A DNA stretch of 64,000 bases, from positions 1 to 64,000 of the forward strand of contig CAJXVC010000003.1 of NCBI GenBank assembly GCA_913060975.1, given 5' to 3'. Position 1 is the stretch's first letter; every line of letters starts with the position of its first letter. Of this stretch, positions 52,096-61,365 are shown one piece after another. Under the pieces are notes generated by a model. The model did not search any database. It worked only from the letters and a program-made list of their open reading frames with translations, and was not told the origin of the DNA. The DNA is from an uncultured Gammaproteobacteria bacterium (lineage in GTDB: Bacteria; Pseudomonadota; Gammaproteobacteria; Pseudomonadales; Pseudohongiellaceae). The position numbers and the translations under genes are program-made.

Positions 52096-52524
52096 ATGTT
52101 ACTGGAAACGGCGCTGGAACTCGGCATTCTGTTGCTGCTCGCCATCTTGACCGGCGCCATGGTGTTTTTCTCGCTGGTTATGGCGCCGCTGATCTTCATC
52201 AAGCTCGATGCTCCTGTGGCCAGCCGTTTCATCCGAGCGGTATTTCCCTGGTATTACTTGTGCATCATCTTGCTCTCCGGTGCCGCCAGTGCCTTGCTGG
52301 CGCAGCTTGAGCTGCCGCTGGCGCTGCTGATGGCGCTTATCACCCTGACTGCCTTGTATAATCGCTTTTTACTACTGCGCCGCATTAATCGCCTGCGGGA
52401 TGCAGCGAAAAAGGGTGACAAAGTAGCCGATGCGCAATTCAAGCAATCGCATCGCTTGTCGGTATGGATCAACGCTGCCCAGATGCTTACCGTGATTGTC
52501 GTGCTGTCCATGTACTACTTATAA
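52096..52524 (+). CDS. DUF4149-type membrane protein
   Basis: Inner-membrane protein of 142 residues with four hydrophobic helices. The start at ATG 52096 has AAGGGA nine bases upstream and matches the MLLETALELG... beginning, while an open frame reaches 51991. The middle carries a charged loop (RRINRLRDAAKKGDKVADAQF) with a conserved-looking HRLSVWINAAQM segment. Function unknown. Confidence 0.7.
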   Translation: MLLETALELGILLLLAILTGAMVFFSLVMAPLIFIKLDAPVASRFIRAVFPWYYLCIILLSGAASALLAQLELPLALLMALITLTALYNRFLLLRRINRLRDAAKKGDKVADAQFKQSHRLSVWINAAQMLTVIVVLSMYYL

Positions 52525-52701
52525 AATCAGAGCATGCGCAGTATTTGCTTAGGCCAGAGTTCAGGGCGACAGCTGCGTTTTGACAGGCTTCCGTGTTGCG
52601 CCAATTCTGAGGCACCCGGAGTCGGCAGAGCCGCCGATTCCTGCTAATCTACACGCCCCTGACAACAATGCGGCGACCCGCCGCAGGAACAACCGATAGC
52701 C

Positions 52702-53934
52702 ATGACCAATCCTACAGAATCTTCCCTGTCGCAAGCCTCGGCATTGACCGATGAGGCGCCTGTTACTCGCCAGTCCTTGTGGCCCAATTATGCGCCGCCA
52801 CTGGATCTCGTTTTTAGTCATGGCAAGGGTAGTGAATTGTTCACCGAGCAGGGGGATGCCTATCTGGATTTCCTGTCCGGTATCGCGGTCACCAGTTTCG
52901 GTCATGCCCACCCGCATTTGGTATCGGTTCTCAAACAGCAGGCCGAGAAAGTGTGGCATGTGTCCAATCTCTTTCGCATCCCGTCTGCCGAACGTCTGGC
53001 GTCACGTTTAACCCAACACTGCTTTGCCGAGCGTGTATTTTTTGCCAACTCTGGTACCGAGGCAATTGAAGCGGGCATCAAGGCCGTCAGAGGCTACCAG
53101 GCTGCACACGGGCACACCGAGCGTTCGCGACTGATTGGCTTCAGCGACAGCTTTCATGGCCGCACACTGGCGGCACTGGCTGCCGCTGGTAACAAAAATC
53201 ATACCCGCGGGTTTATCCCGACAGATTATGGTTTCGATCAAGTGCCGTGGGAGGACAGCAGTGCGCTGGAAGCAGCGATTAGCGACAAAACGGCGGGCAT
53301 TATTCTGGAGCCGGTGCAGGGCGAAGGTGGAATCCGCCCTGCCAGTAAAGAGTTTATGCAGCATGTCAAAGCGTTGTGCGACGAGCACAAACTGGTATTG
53401 ATGTTTGATGAAGTGCAGTGCGGTGTGGGGCGCACCGGCAAGTTGTTCGCGCATCAGCACTACGGCATTACGCCTGATGTCATGGCATTGGCGAAAGGCC
53501 TGGGTGGTGGTTTCCCGATTGGCGCTTGTGTGACTACAGCCGCAGTTGGCGATGCCATGGTGGTTGGCAGTCATGGCAGTACATTTGGTGGCAATCCTCT
53601 GGCGATGGCCGTTGGTAATGGTGTGATGGACTTGCTTCTGGAGCCATCTTTGCTGGACGAAGTCGTGGACAAGGGACAGCATTTGCAGCGCCGATTGCAT
53701 GAGCTGGTAGAGAAGTTTCCTGACCAGCTTGCCTCAGTGCATGGCAAGGGCTTGATGGTTGGGGTCAAGTGTCACGCTAAAAACAGTGAGCTGGCGGATC
53801 GGCTGCGGGCCAATAAATTGCTGGTAGGCACAGCCGGGGGCAATATGTTGCGCTTGCTGCCACCTCTGAACGTATCGAATGAACATCTTGATCAGGGCGT
53901 GGATGTTCTTGAGCAAACGCTGGCAGCTACCTGA
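52702..53934 (+). CDS. argD: Acetylornithine aminotransferase (class III)
   Basis: PLP enzyme that turns N-acetylglutamate semialdehyde into N-acetylornithine in arginine synthesis; many also accept succinyl-DAP. 410 residues. The motifs FFANSGTEAIEAGIKAVR, FSDSFHGRTLAALA, LEPVQGEGGI and LMFDEVQCGVGRTG are intact. The PLP lysine lies in VMALAKGLGGGFPIGA near residue 263. It is monocistronic here and no other arg genes are near. Confidence 0.9.
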   Translation: MTNPTESSLSQASALTDEAPVTRQSLWPNYAPPLDLVFSHGKGSELFTEQGDAYLDFLSGIAVTSFGHAHPHLVSVLKQQAEKVWHVSNLFRIPSAERLASRLTQHCFAERVFFANSGTEAIEAGIKAVRGYQAAHGHTERSRLIGFSDSFHGRTLAALAAAGNKNHTRGFIPTDYGFDQVPWEDSSALEAAISDKTAGIILEPVQGEGGIRPASKEFMQHVKALCDEHKLVLMFDEVQCGVGRTGKLFAHQHYGITPDVMALAKGLGGGFPIGACVTTAAVGDAMVVGSHGSTFGGNPLAMAVGNGVMDLLLEPSLLDEVVDKGQHLQRRLHELVEKFPDQLASVHGKGLMVGVKCHAKNSELADRLRANKLLVGTAGGNMLRLLPPLNVSNEHLDQGVDVLEQTLAAT

Positions 53935-53979
53935 CTGGTAGCGTGCCATTGCGCATTGCCAGTGTTGTTTTGCAAGCCC

Positions 53980-55563
53980 CTAGCGTGAGTCGAGCTGACC
54001 GGCTGCCATCATGACATGGAAAATCACATGTTGTTCCATCACGCCGCGAATCAAATCTGATCCCGCACCAATGGCATAGATGGCCACATCCTCACCACCA
54101 TGAGTTTCACTGGACAGTGGCACCAGAGTCTCGGGGTGAAAACCTGCCAGAGTCGTATCCACATCGGTCAGATCGGCACGCCCTGCCAGATTAACTTCTT
54201 CATCGTAAACAGCATCGGCCGAATCACTGTCAGCAATGGCGTGATGTCCAGGGCCGTTAGCATATCCAAGTGTGGTGTAAGGTAAATCGTCAGCAGCCAG
54301 GGCTTCGGTATTGCGGCTGTTGCCCGATGCATCCAGACCAACTACCTTGCCGAGAATAGGATTGCCACGGGTCGGATAACCGGCAATAGTGAACACGTGG
54401 CTGTGGTCCGCGGTGACGATGATTAAAGTTTCATTCAAGTCGACCATTTCTACCGCAGTGCGCACCGCATCACTTAACGCGATGGTGTCCATCAATGCGC
54501 GCCGTGGATTGATGGCGTGGTGGGCATGATCGATGCGGCCGGCTTCCACATTGAGAAAATAGCCATTGTTATTGCGACCCAGAATCTCAATAGCCTTGCT
54601 GGTCATTTCGCTGAGACTGGGCTCCTCGGGAGAATCGGCGTCCCGGTCCAGTGAGTATTCCATATGGGAGGGTTCAAAGAGACCCAGTAAATGATCTGTC
54701 GCCGCCGGGTCGATTTCATCAAACTGTTCCTTGTTCCAGACATAGGCGCTGTTGCGGTAATTGGCCTGCCACTCCAGCGCCAGATTACGATTGTCCAAAC
54801 GTTCACCCTGGCCGCCAGTTTCCGGGTCGATTCCCGCCGTGCGTGGCAGAAAGCTGCGCCGCCCGCCACCCAATGCCACTTCCAGGCCATTGCTGCCGCG
54901 CAGATTACTAGGGAACTCAATGAGCTGGCGCGCGATGTCTATACAATCGCCCGCATTCGCCAGATCGGCTGCGTCACGGTCATCTTCAAAGTCGCGGTCG
55001 ATGCTGTGGGCATAGTTGGCAGCTGGCGTTGCGTGAGTCAGGCGCGCCGTGGTGACGACGCCAGTAGACATGCCCAGCAATTCAGCACGTTCCAGAAAGG
55101 TCATTACCTGATTGCCTTCCTGAGTGGCGCAATCACCGCGCCGGACATTTTGATTCACGCTGATAACGCCTGCGTCTGTCTTGATACCGGTGGACATGGC
55201 CGACATGGTGCCGGCGGAATCAGCAACTTGAGCATTGGTGTTGTAGGTTTTCGACAGGGCGACATTTGGAAAGGTCTCGAAATACAGCTCATTTTCTTCA
55301 CCGGACTCACCACGCAGCTGGCCTTCCAGAATACGGGCTGCCGTAACAGTGGATACGCCCATGCCGTCACCGACGAACAGGATGATGTTTTTGGCCATGC
55401 CAGCGCTAGCCGCCGTGGCTCGCAAAGACAGATTTCGCTGCACAGTCTCCTGTCCTTGAGTAAACCAGGATTCCGGGGTTTCCTGTGCTGATGAGGATAG
55501 GGGGTTCAGAATCAGTCCGAGACTGGAAACAAGCGGTAATAGTCCGGGTTTGCGTCGCATCAT
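53980..55563 (-). CDS. Alkaline phosphatase (PhoA family)
   Basis: Periplasmic, zinc and magnesium dependent phosphomonoesterase of 527 residues. ATG at 55563 is taken because GGAAG lies five bases upstream. The signal peptide ends near SSSAQE. Metal and catalytic motifs are LFVGDGMGVSTVTAARI (first Zn Asp), ADSAGTMSAMSTGIKTDAG (nucleophile Ser next to Asp), TADHSHVFTIAG and the SSETHGGEDVA histidine near the C-terminus. It probably supplies phosphate from organic esters. Confidence 0.88.
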   Translation of the reverse strand: MMRRKPGLLPLVSSLGLILNPLSSSAQETPESWFTQGQETVQRNLSLRATAASAGMAKNIILFVGDGMGVSTVTAARILEGQLRGESGEENELYFETFPNVALSKTYNTNAQVADSAGTMSAMSTGIKTDAGVISVNQNVRRGDCATQEGNQVMTFLERAELLGMSTGVVTTARLTHATPAANYAHSIDRDFEDDRDAADLANAGDCIDIARQLIEFPSNLRGSNGLEVALGGGRRSFLPRTAGIDPETGGQGERLDNRNLALEWQANYRNSAYVWNKEQFDEIDPAATDHLLGLFEPSHMEYSLDRDADSPEEPSLSEMTSKAIEILGRNNNGYFLNVEAGRIDHAHHAINPRRALMDTIALSDAVRTAVEMVDLNETLIIVTADHSHVFTIAGYPTRGNPILGKVVGLDASGNSRNTEALAADDLPYTTLGYANGPGHHAIADSDSADAVYDEEVNLAGRADLTDVDTTLAGFHPETLVPLSSETHGGEDVAIYAIGAGSDLIRGVMEQHVIFHVMMAAGQLDSR

Positions 55564-55757
55564 GAAATCTTCCATTCAAAAAGGCTTAACATAGTGAGAG
55601 GCCAATGTTACAAGATAAAGACATTGAAAGGTGATGGTCAATGACAGGTAAACCTGACGATATCGCCTGAGCAGTGGGCTGATGGTAGATTGATAGTGGT
55701 TTGGTGGTTGGTAGCAGGTTGGGAGTGCGCTGCTTAGTGCACTAAAGGAGGAAGAAG

Positions 55758-55976
55758 ATGCGCTTTGTGATTGTCTATTGCACGGCTTGAAACTATCGAC
55801 CCGAGGCTGACCGTGTGTCGGCAGAGATCGAACAGTCCTGTGGTGAAAAACCCGAGCTGATTCCGGGGAGTGGGGGAATATTCGATGTCATCGAAAATGG
55901 AGACATGCTATTTTCCAAGTTCACGACCGGTCGCTTCCCTGAGCCGGGCGAGATCGCTAAACAGATTCAGAGTTAG
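55758..55976 (+). CDS. SelW/Rdx family selenoprotein (in-frame TGA = Sec)
   Basis: AAGGAGG precedes ATG at 55758. Translation through TGA at 55788-55790 (codon 11) gives 72 residues. The N-terminus reads MRFVIVYCTA-U-NYRPEA, so TGA is the second redox residue of the family CxxU motif (thioredoxin-like fold). The C-terminal ELIPGSGGIFDV and LFSKFTTGRFPEPGE are the signature of the SelW/SelT/SelH (Rdx) family. Without read-through the peptide would have 10 residues. A SECIS-like hairpin lies 15-31 bases after TGA. The family is a small thiol/selenol redox protein in the cytoplasm. It lies between alkaline phosphatase (-) and uridine kinase (+). sel genes are not in the window. Confidence 0.9.
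55806..55822 (+). promoter_or_regulatory. Bacterial SECIS-like hairpin
   Basis: GCTGAC (55806-55811) pairs with GTCGGC (55817-55822), with one G-U pair, around the loop CGTGT, which has G at position two. The loop begins 21 bases after the TGA. Bacterial SECIS elements usually have the loop 16-37 bases after UGA and an exposed G, so the geometry fits binding by SelB. Confidence 0.7.
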
Positions 55977-56070
55977 AGCTCTGTTTCACCGGTGCCACTG
56001 GCTGGCACCTGTCAACTGAATTGAATTTAAGCTTGCAAAGAGAGTAGCCCTGAGCTGACTGGCGAATAAC

Positions 56071-56736
56071 GTGGTGTCTTGTATTTTTGCTATTGCCGGC
56101 CCGTCCGGGTCCGGAAAGTCTGCTTTTGCGCGTCGCATTCAGCAGCATTTTCGTGAACAACGCCCCAATCTTATCGTGCAGATTATTGCCGAGGATGCGT
56201 ACTACCATGATCAATCGCATCTCGAGTTCGAGCAGCGTCTGCAAACCAATTACGATCATCCCGACGCTTTTGAGCATACGTTGCTAAAACAGCAGCTCGA
56301 CGCCTTGTGTCGCGGAGAATCTGTACAACTGCCAGAGTACGACTATGCCCAGCATACTCGCAGTAGCGAAAGCCGCATGTTGGAGCCAGCGAATCTGTTG
56401 CTGGTTGAAGGTATTATGACGCTGGTCAATCCACAGTTACGCCAGCTGTTCGACTGGCGCTTGTTTGTTGATACACCGATCGATGAATGCCTGCGTCGCC
56501 GCGTCGAGCGCGATTGCCGCGAACGCGGACGTAGTGAGGATTCCATCATCAAGCAATACGAAGCAACGGTCCTGCCCATGTATCATGAGTTCGTGGCGCC
56601 CAGCCGCGAATATGCAGATCTGGTTGTCGCTGGCAGTGGCACCCAGGAAGACGCGTTAGACGCCGTGCTGAAGCAATTCAGTCTCATGCAGGAACAGCCC
56701 GGTGCAGGGCATCATCTTAAAGTCAGGAAATCATGA
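56071..56736 (+). CDS. udk: Uridine kinase-like protein
   Basis: Nucleoside kinase that phosphorylates uridine or cytidine to the monophosphate. 221 residues, start GTG at 56071. The P-loop is [16 protein letters not shown] (residues 8-23); the acceptor region [11 protein letters not shown] and the [11 protein letters not shown] segment match uridine kinases. It overlaps the nucleoside transporter by ATGA at 56733-56736, so uptake and phosphorylation are translationally coupled. Confidence 0.88.
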   Translation: MVSCIFAIAGPSGSGKSAFARRIQQHFREQRPNLIVQIIAEDAYYHDQSHLEFEQRLQTNYDHPDAFEHTLLKQQLDALCRGESVQLPEYDYAQHTRSSESRMLEPANLLLVEGIMTLVNPQLRQLFDWRLFVDTPIDECLRRRVERDCRERGRSEDSIIKQYEATVLPMYHEFVAPSREYADLVVAGSGTQEDALDAVLKQFSLMQEQPGAGHHLKVRKS

Positions 56737-57953
56737 ACACATTATTAAGCATATTGGGCATCATCATTCTGTTTGGACTGGCCTACGGCTTTTCCGCCAA
56801 ACGCAAGAGCGTGAATTGGCGTACGGTTGGCTTTGCCCTGCTGCTGCAAATTGTTTTAGGTGGCATCGCGCTTTATTTGCCACTTGGCATTGCCTTGCTG
56901 GAAAGAATTTCCCAGGCTGTTAGCGGAATTCTGGCCAACGCACAGGATGGCATTGAGTTTGTCTTTGGCAATATCGGGGCGTTTGAGCTTGGTTTTATCT
57001 TTGCCTTCCATGTATTGCCCGTCGTGGTGTTTTTCTCTTCATTTGTGTCCGTGCTCTATTATCTGGGCATCATGGGCTGGCTGATTCGTGTTATCGGTGG
57101 TGGTCTGCGCATCCTGCTGCAAACCAGCAAGGCCGAGTCGATGTCTGCTACCGCCAATATTTTTGTCGGTCAGACAGAAGCCCCTCTCGTTGTACGCCCC
57201 TATATTCCAACCATGACACGATCGGAGTTGTTTGCCGTCATGGTTGGTGGCATGTCCACGGTTGCCGGTTCTGTGCTGGCCGGTTACGTGCTGCTTGGTG
57301 TCGATATTCGTTATCTTCTGGCCGCCAGCTTCATGGCGGCGCCGGGCGGTTTTATGATGGCAAAACTCATGATGCCGGAAACCGAAGTCATTCAGAACGA
57401 GGAAGAAGAAGTCGAGCTGGAAGTCGAAAACTACGTCAATGTGATCGATGCGGCAGCGTCCGGTGCGAGCAACGGCATGACCCTGGCATTGAACATCGGT
57501 GCCATGGTATTGGCGTTCGTCGGATTGATTGCTGTGCTCAATGCCTTGTTGAGTTGGCTTGGTGGTTTCGTCGGTTTCGAGTCGCTGTCGCTGGATATGA
57601 TTTTGGGCTTGTTATTCCAGCCGCTGGCGCTGGTGCTGGGTATTCCCTGGGAAGAGACGCAATTGGCTGGCAGTTTGATCGGCCAGAAGCTGGTGTTTAA
57701 TGAGTTCGTCGCTTTCGTAGCGTTTACTGAACAGATGGAAATGTTGAGTGCGCACACGCAAGCAGTGGTGACTTTCGCACTCTGCGGCTTTGCCAATTTT
57801 TCGTCGATCGGCATTTTATTAGGCGGGTTGGGGGTGATGGCCCCCGGTCGGCGCAATGAAATTGCTGAACTGGGTTTGCGAGCGGTCCTGGCAGGTTTTA
57901 TGGCCAACTTGATGAGTGCGGCAATCGCCGGTTTCTATCTGTCACTGCTGTGA
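56733..57953 (+). CDS. nupC: NupC-type concentrative nucleoside transporter
   Basis: Inner-membrane importer of 406 residues (CNT family), which moves nucleosides with H+ or Na+. Helical regions include [20 protein letters not shown] (about residues 128-147), a conserved substrate-binding motif, and the second half repeat ending [14 protein letters not shown]. An acidic loop ([15 protein letters not shown]) lies in the middle. It is coupled to the uridine kinase and near cdd, forming a nucleoside salvage group. Confidence 0.9.
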   Translation: MNTLLSILGIIILFGLAYGFSAKRKSVNWRTVGFALLLQIVLGGIALYLPLGIALLERISQAVSGILANAQDGIEFVFGNIGAFELGFIFAFHVLPVVVFFSSFVSVLYYLGIMGWLIRVIGGGLRILLQTSKAESMSATANIFVGQTEAPLVVRPYIPTMTRSELFAVMVGGMSTVAGSVLAGYVLLGVDIRYLLAASFMAAPGGFMMAKLMMPETEVIQNEEEEVELEVENYVNVIDAAASGASNGMTLALNIGAMVLAFVGLIAVLNALLSWLGGFVGFESLSLDMILGLLFQPLALVLGIPWEETQLAGSLIGQKLVFNEFVAFVAFTEQMEMLSAHTQAVVTFALCGFANFSSIGILLGGLGVMAPGRRNEIAELGLRAVLAGFMANLMSAAIAGFYLSLL

Positions 57954-57981
57954 GCTGTATAAGCTGTGTCAGTGATATGAG

Positions 57982-58932
57982 TTAGCTGGCGCCGGGTTCG
58001 TCGGCATCAATCAAGCCGAGTTCCACAAGACGCTGTTGCAGAAATTCGCCGGCGGTAATGGGCGGGTATTTGGGCCCTTCTGCGCCCACGCATTGCGGCA
58101 AGCAATCCAGATCGGCTCGACTGTGTGGATGCAGGAAAAACGGCATTGAATAGCGTGACTGGTCCTGTTTGTTGGGGTTCACCACGCGATGCACAGTGGC
58201 CGGTAACACATCATTGGTCAGACGCGACATCATGTCGCCAGTATCCAGAACAATATCGTCCGAGTCACTTTCCACTGCCATCCACTCACCGTTGGGATCC
58301 AGCAATTCCAGGCCTGAATCGGTCGCGCCGACCAGCAGAGTCAGTAAATTGATATCAGCGTGCGGCGCGGCGCGCATGGAGTTCTGGGTATCCAGATTTT
58401 TGACGGCTGGGTAGTGCAGCAAGCGACAAATTGAGTTGCCATCAGTCACCATGTCGCGGAAAAAAGCTTCTTCCAAACCCATTTCCTCACCTAGTGCTTC
58501 CAGCATGGTTTTACCCATGCGCTCGAGTTCCAGATAGAGTGATTTGAAACAATCGCGAAAGCCCTCAATCTCAGCCGGCCAGACATTCTTTGGATACTTG
58601 CCGTAGTACTGGCTGTCCGGGCCGACATCCGGCCCAATGTGCCAGAATTCCTTGAGATCGGAATGGACATTGCCTTTTGCGCTCTCGCGGCCAAATGCGG
58701 TGTAGCCACGCTCGGCACCACTGCCACTGTCGTATTGCAGTTTGACGTCAGCTGGCAAGTCAAAGAAGGCCTGCGCCAGTTGGTAGGCTTCATCCAGTCG
58801 GGCGCGTGAGATGTCGTGATCCTGAAGAATGACAAAACCATACTCTTTCAGCCCTTCGTACAAACGGCGACGGAAGATTTCCGGATTGTTGGTCAGATCC
58901 GGCAAACTCAGCCGGGTGATCTCATTACTCAT
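57982..58932 (-). CDS. 2OG-Fe(II) oxygenase, isopenicillin N synthase-like
   Basis: Nonhaem iron oxygenase of 316 residues, 2-oxoglutarate dependent by family. N-terminal DIOX_N region (PEIFRRRLYEGLKEYGFVIL) and C-terminal 2OG-FeII_Oxy domain. The iron ligands are HAD in RAAPHADINLLT and His in PATVHRVVNP, with the 2OG-binding Arg in QSRYSMPFF. Its ATG overlaps the cdd stop (ATGA, 58929-58932), so it is coupled to cytidine deaminase. Substrate unknown. Confidence 0.82.
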   Translation of the reverse strand: MSNEITRLSLPDLTNNPEIFRRRLYEGLKEYGFVILQDHDISRARLDEAYQLAQAFFDLPADVKLQYDSGSGAERGYTAFGRESAKGNVHSDLKEFWHIGPDVGPDSQYYGKYPKNVWPAEIEGFRDCFKSLYLELERMGKTMLEALGEEMGLEEAFFRDMVTDGNSICRLLHYPAVKNLDTQNSMRAAPHADINLLTLLVGATDSGLELLDPNGEWMAVESDSDDIVLDTGDMMSRLTNDVLPATVHRVVNPNKQDQSRYSMPFFLHPHSRADLDCLPQCVGAEGPKYPPITAGEFLQQRLVELGLIDADEPGAS

Positions 58933-59321
58933 GTTGACTTGCCTTGCTCAAACTGGAACGACTCAGGCAGCAGATCTGCAATCGACAACTCCAGCGTTTT
59001 TTCAGAATCACAGATCGATAGTATCAGAGCGGAGCCGGAAAATTCACGGATTACCTGTCGGCAGGCACCACAGGGCGCCGCCGGTTCTTGGGTGGGAGTA
59101 TAGATCACGACTGCATCTATTTGCCTCACGCCAGCGCTGACGGCCGCTGTAATGGCAGCGCGTTCTGCGCATTGGGTTAGCCCATAGCTGGCGTTTTCAA
59201 CGTTGACGCCAGTAAAGATTCGGCCATCCGCGGCTTTGATGGCGGCAGCGACCTTGAATTGGCTATAGGGGGAATAACTGTTGGCTATGACCGCTTTGGC
59301 CTGCGCAATAAGTTCCTGCAT
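58929..59321 (-). CDS. cdd: Cytidine deaminase
   Basis: Zinc enzyme that converts cytidine or deoxycytidine to uridine or deoxyuridine. 130 residues, the short tetrameric type. The substrate-binding SPYSQFKVAAAI, the CAERAAI motif (Zn Cys and catalytic Glu) and PCGACRQV (two more Zn Cys) are all intact. It is translated together with a 2OG oxygenase and lies 1 kb from udk-nupC, which supports a shared pyrimidine salvage role. Confidence 0.93.
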   Translation of the reverse strand: MQELIAQAKAVIANSYSPYSQFKVAAAIKAADGRIFTGVNVENASYGLTQCAERAAITAAVSAGVRQIDAVVIYTPTQEPAAPCGACRQVIREFSGSALILSICDSEKTLELSIADLLPESFQFEQGKST

Positions 59322-59592
59322 GACGAGTGCGAAAGTAAACTGAGACCGCCGAACCTTAGCATCACGTCAACGGAAAGCCCAGTAGCAAAGCGGGCGGAAC
59401 ACGGAGTACTTAAGCTATATCAAGCACGCGGTGCATGGCATAAAAAGCCAAGCAGGCGTGAGGTTGTGCAAGAGATCGCACATAGAGGTATTCCAAGAGC
59501 TTTTGATAAAAGAGTTTTACAAGAGGTTTTACAAGAGGCAGCACAAAGAGACAAAGCAAGCTCTCAGTGTTGCTGCCCCGGGCAAAACTCCA

Positions 59593-61182
59593 CTACATAT
59601 TCAGGTAGTCGCGGGCTTCCTGCACGGCAGGGAGGCCAGGATCGTCCCAGATAGTCAGTAACGTTGTGTAATGCTGCTCAGCCATACTGCCATGGCCGAG
59701 TGCGCGATGGGCGCGAGCGGCTCCCAACAGGGAGCGGGGGCGATTGGGTGTGCGCAGCAACGACGCTTCGAACAGTCCGGCGGCACGCGCGTTTTCGCCG
59801 ACCAATAGCATAGCTTCACCAGCCAGTTCATGAGCCGGTTTTAATGGAATGGCAGCGCCTCTGGGCAAGGGCCCGGCATCGGCCAGCGCGGCGGCTTCGC
59901 TGAGCATGGTCAGGGCCTGTTCGAATTTGGCGTTGGCGGTCGTTTGCTGGCCGTTTGCTTGCTCTGCTTCGGCCTCCTTGAGCAAGGTCCAGCCAGCGAC
60001 TTCGCGGAAACTGATTTGCAGGCTATCGTTACCTGGATTGTCTGTGGAGCGAGCTTCCAGTCGCTGCGCCACTGCGGTTGCCAGTTCCATGTCATTAAGA
60101 TTGGCAGCGCTAAGGCCCAGAGCCAGCAGTTGATCATTGTTCAAGGAATTGTTCAGTTCCTGCACTTGCCAGTGTTCAGTCTCGACTATATGCCGCGCCT
60201 GCATGGTCTTGAGTGTGTCGGCAGAGCGCGGGTGATCAGGGTTGTCCTGTAAGGTTTTCTGTGCGCGTTCTATCCACAGCTGGGAGCGCTCAAGGTCCCA
60301 AAGTTGCAGATCGCCATACTGGCCCCAGTCTGAGGCATGATTTTGCGGGTCAGCCGGATCACCAGCACGCCATAAGTCACGGGCTACCACGTAAGCCGAT
60401 TCATTCCACAGGGCAACTTGTTCCCACAAGCCTTGCTGAATAAAAATATGGGTAGGCATGTGCCGGGCATGGGACACGGCTGGGGCGATATCAGCGTATT
60501 TCCAGGCTGATTCCAGCGCAATAGGCGCATGCACCGGATCGTCAAACGCATGGATCACATAGTGTGCTGCGCCTGGGTGATTGTCGTTCTTCTTGAACAA
60601 TTCCAGAGCTATCGCACCAGCCTGCATATTGATTCGCTCGCGCATGTCGTCAGAGGCGGTAGCGCCGGCCAGCATAGCGACGGCATTAAAGGCAGCGACT
60701 TCGTCGTTGTCGGGGTGGTTCTCATAGACCTCGGCCATCGCTTCCATCCAGGCAATGCGGCGTTGTGCCATGCTGCCTGGCGTCAATGCATAAGCTTCGG
60801 CCGCTCGTATAAAACCTTTCTCAAGGTCAGTCGGTGCCTTGGCAAGGCGGGCTTCGCTAGTGGTGCCAAGCCGGTTCAACGTGTCAGCGGGGCCGTCGCT
60901 GGGTCCACCAAAAAAGGGATGCTGATAGGTAAAGACTTCGCCCCAGTAGGCCATGGCGAAATCAGGGGCCAATTCCTGAGCTTTGCGAAACTCAGCCTGC
61001 GCCTGCTCAAAGCCAAAGCTGTGCAGATAGCCCACACCCAATAAAAAGTGTTCTTGAGCCTGTCCCGTTTGAGAGGTGGGAAAATCAAACACGCCAATCT
61101 GTTCAAACTCGGCAGCAAGGGAATGCCCGCTAAACAGAAGACTTGCAGTTAACAGGGAGTAGGTAGAAAGACGCTTGAGCAT
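59593..61182 (-). CDS. Exported tetratricopeptide-repeat protein
   Basis: 529-residue protein with signal peptide MLKRLSTYSLLTASLLFSG ending near HSLAAE. ATG at 61182 has GAGGA seven bases upstream. TPR-like helical pairs start at HFLLGVGYLHSFGFEQAQAE and recur towards the C-terminus (SLLGAARAHRALGHGSMAEQ). A distinctive central segment carries AAHYVIHAFDDPVHAPIALE and HARHMPTHIFIQQG, His-rich and seen in a group of secreted TPR proteins. The role is unknown, probably protein interaction in the envelope. Confidence 0.72.
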   Translation of the reverse strand: MLKRLSTYSLLTASLLFSGHSLAAEFEQIGVFDFPTSQTGQAQEHFLLGVGYLHSFGFEQAQAEFRKAQELAPDFAMAYWGEVFTYQHPFFGGPSDGPADTLNRLGTTSEARLAKAPTDLEKGFIRAAEAYALTPGSMAQRRIAWMEAMAEVYENHPDNDEVAAFNAVAMLAGATASDDMRERINMQAGAIALELFKKNDNHPGAAHYVIHAFDDPVHAPIALESAWKYADIAPAVSHARHMPTHIFIQQGLWEQVALWNESAYVVARDLWRAGDPADPQNHASDWGQYGDLQLWDLERSQLWIERAQKTLQDNPDHPRSADTLKTMQARHIVETEHWQVQELNNSLNNDQLLALGLSAANLNDMELATAVAQRLEARSTDNPGNDSLQISFREVAGWTLLKEAEAEQANGQQTTANAKFEQALTMLSEAAALADAGPLPRGAAIPLKPAHELAGEAMLLVGENARAAGLFEASLLRTPNRPRSLLGAARAHRALGHGSMAEQHYTTLLTIWDDPGLPAVQEARDYLNM

Positions 61183-61365
61183 GGCTTGTCCTCGCAGTTT
61201 CATCAAATGGCATGGGGCGCGAAAATTTAGTGATTTAGCCGACTAGTATCTAGTGAGAGTGCCAAGAGCAAGGGCGCATTGCAATGAAATTCGCCCGGTG
61301 ATTGCCATTGTTGGTGGCAGCAGTACACTGCCAAACAGGCAATTCTTGAACGCTGGAGAAGAATA

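Noticed and set aside
59259..59654. 131-codon plus-strand frame across the start of cdd and the following spacer
   Set aside because: It runs antisense to cdd and the TPR gene ends and has no ribosome site.
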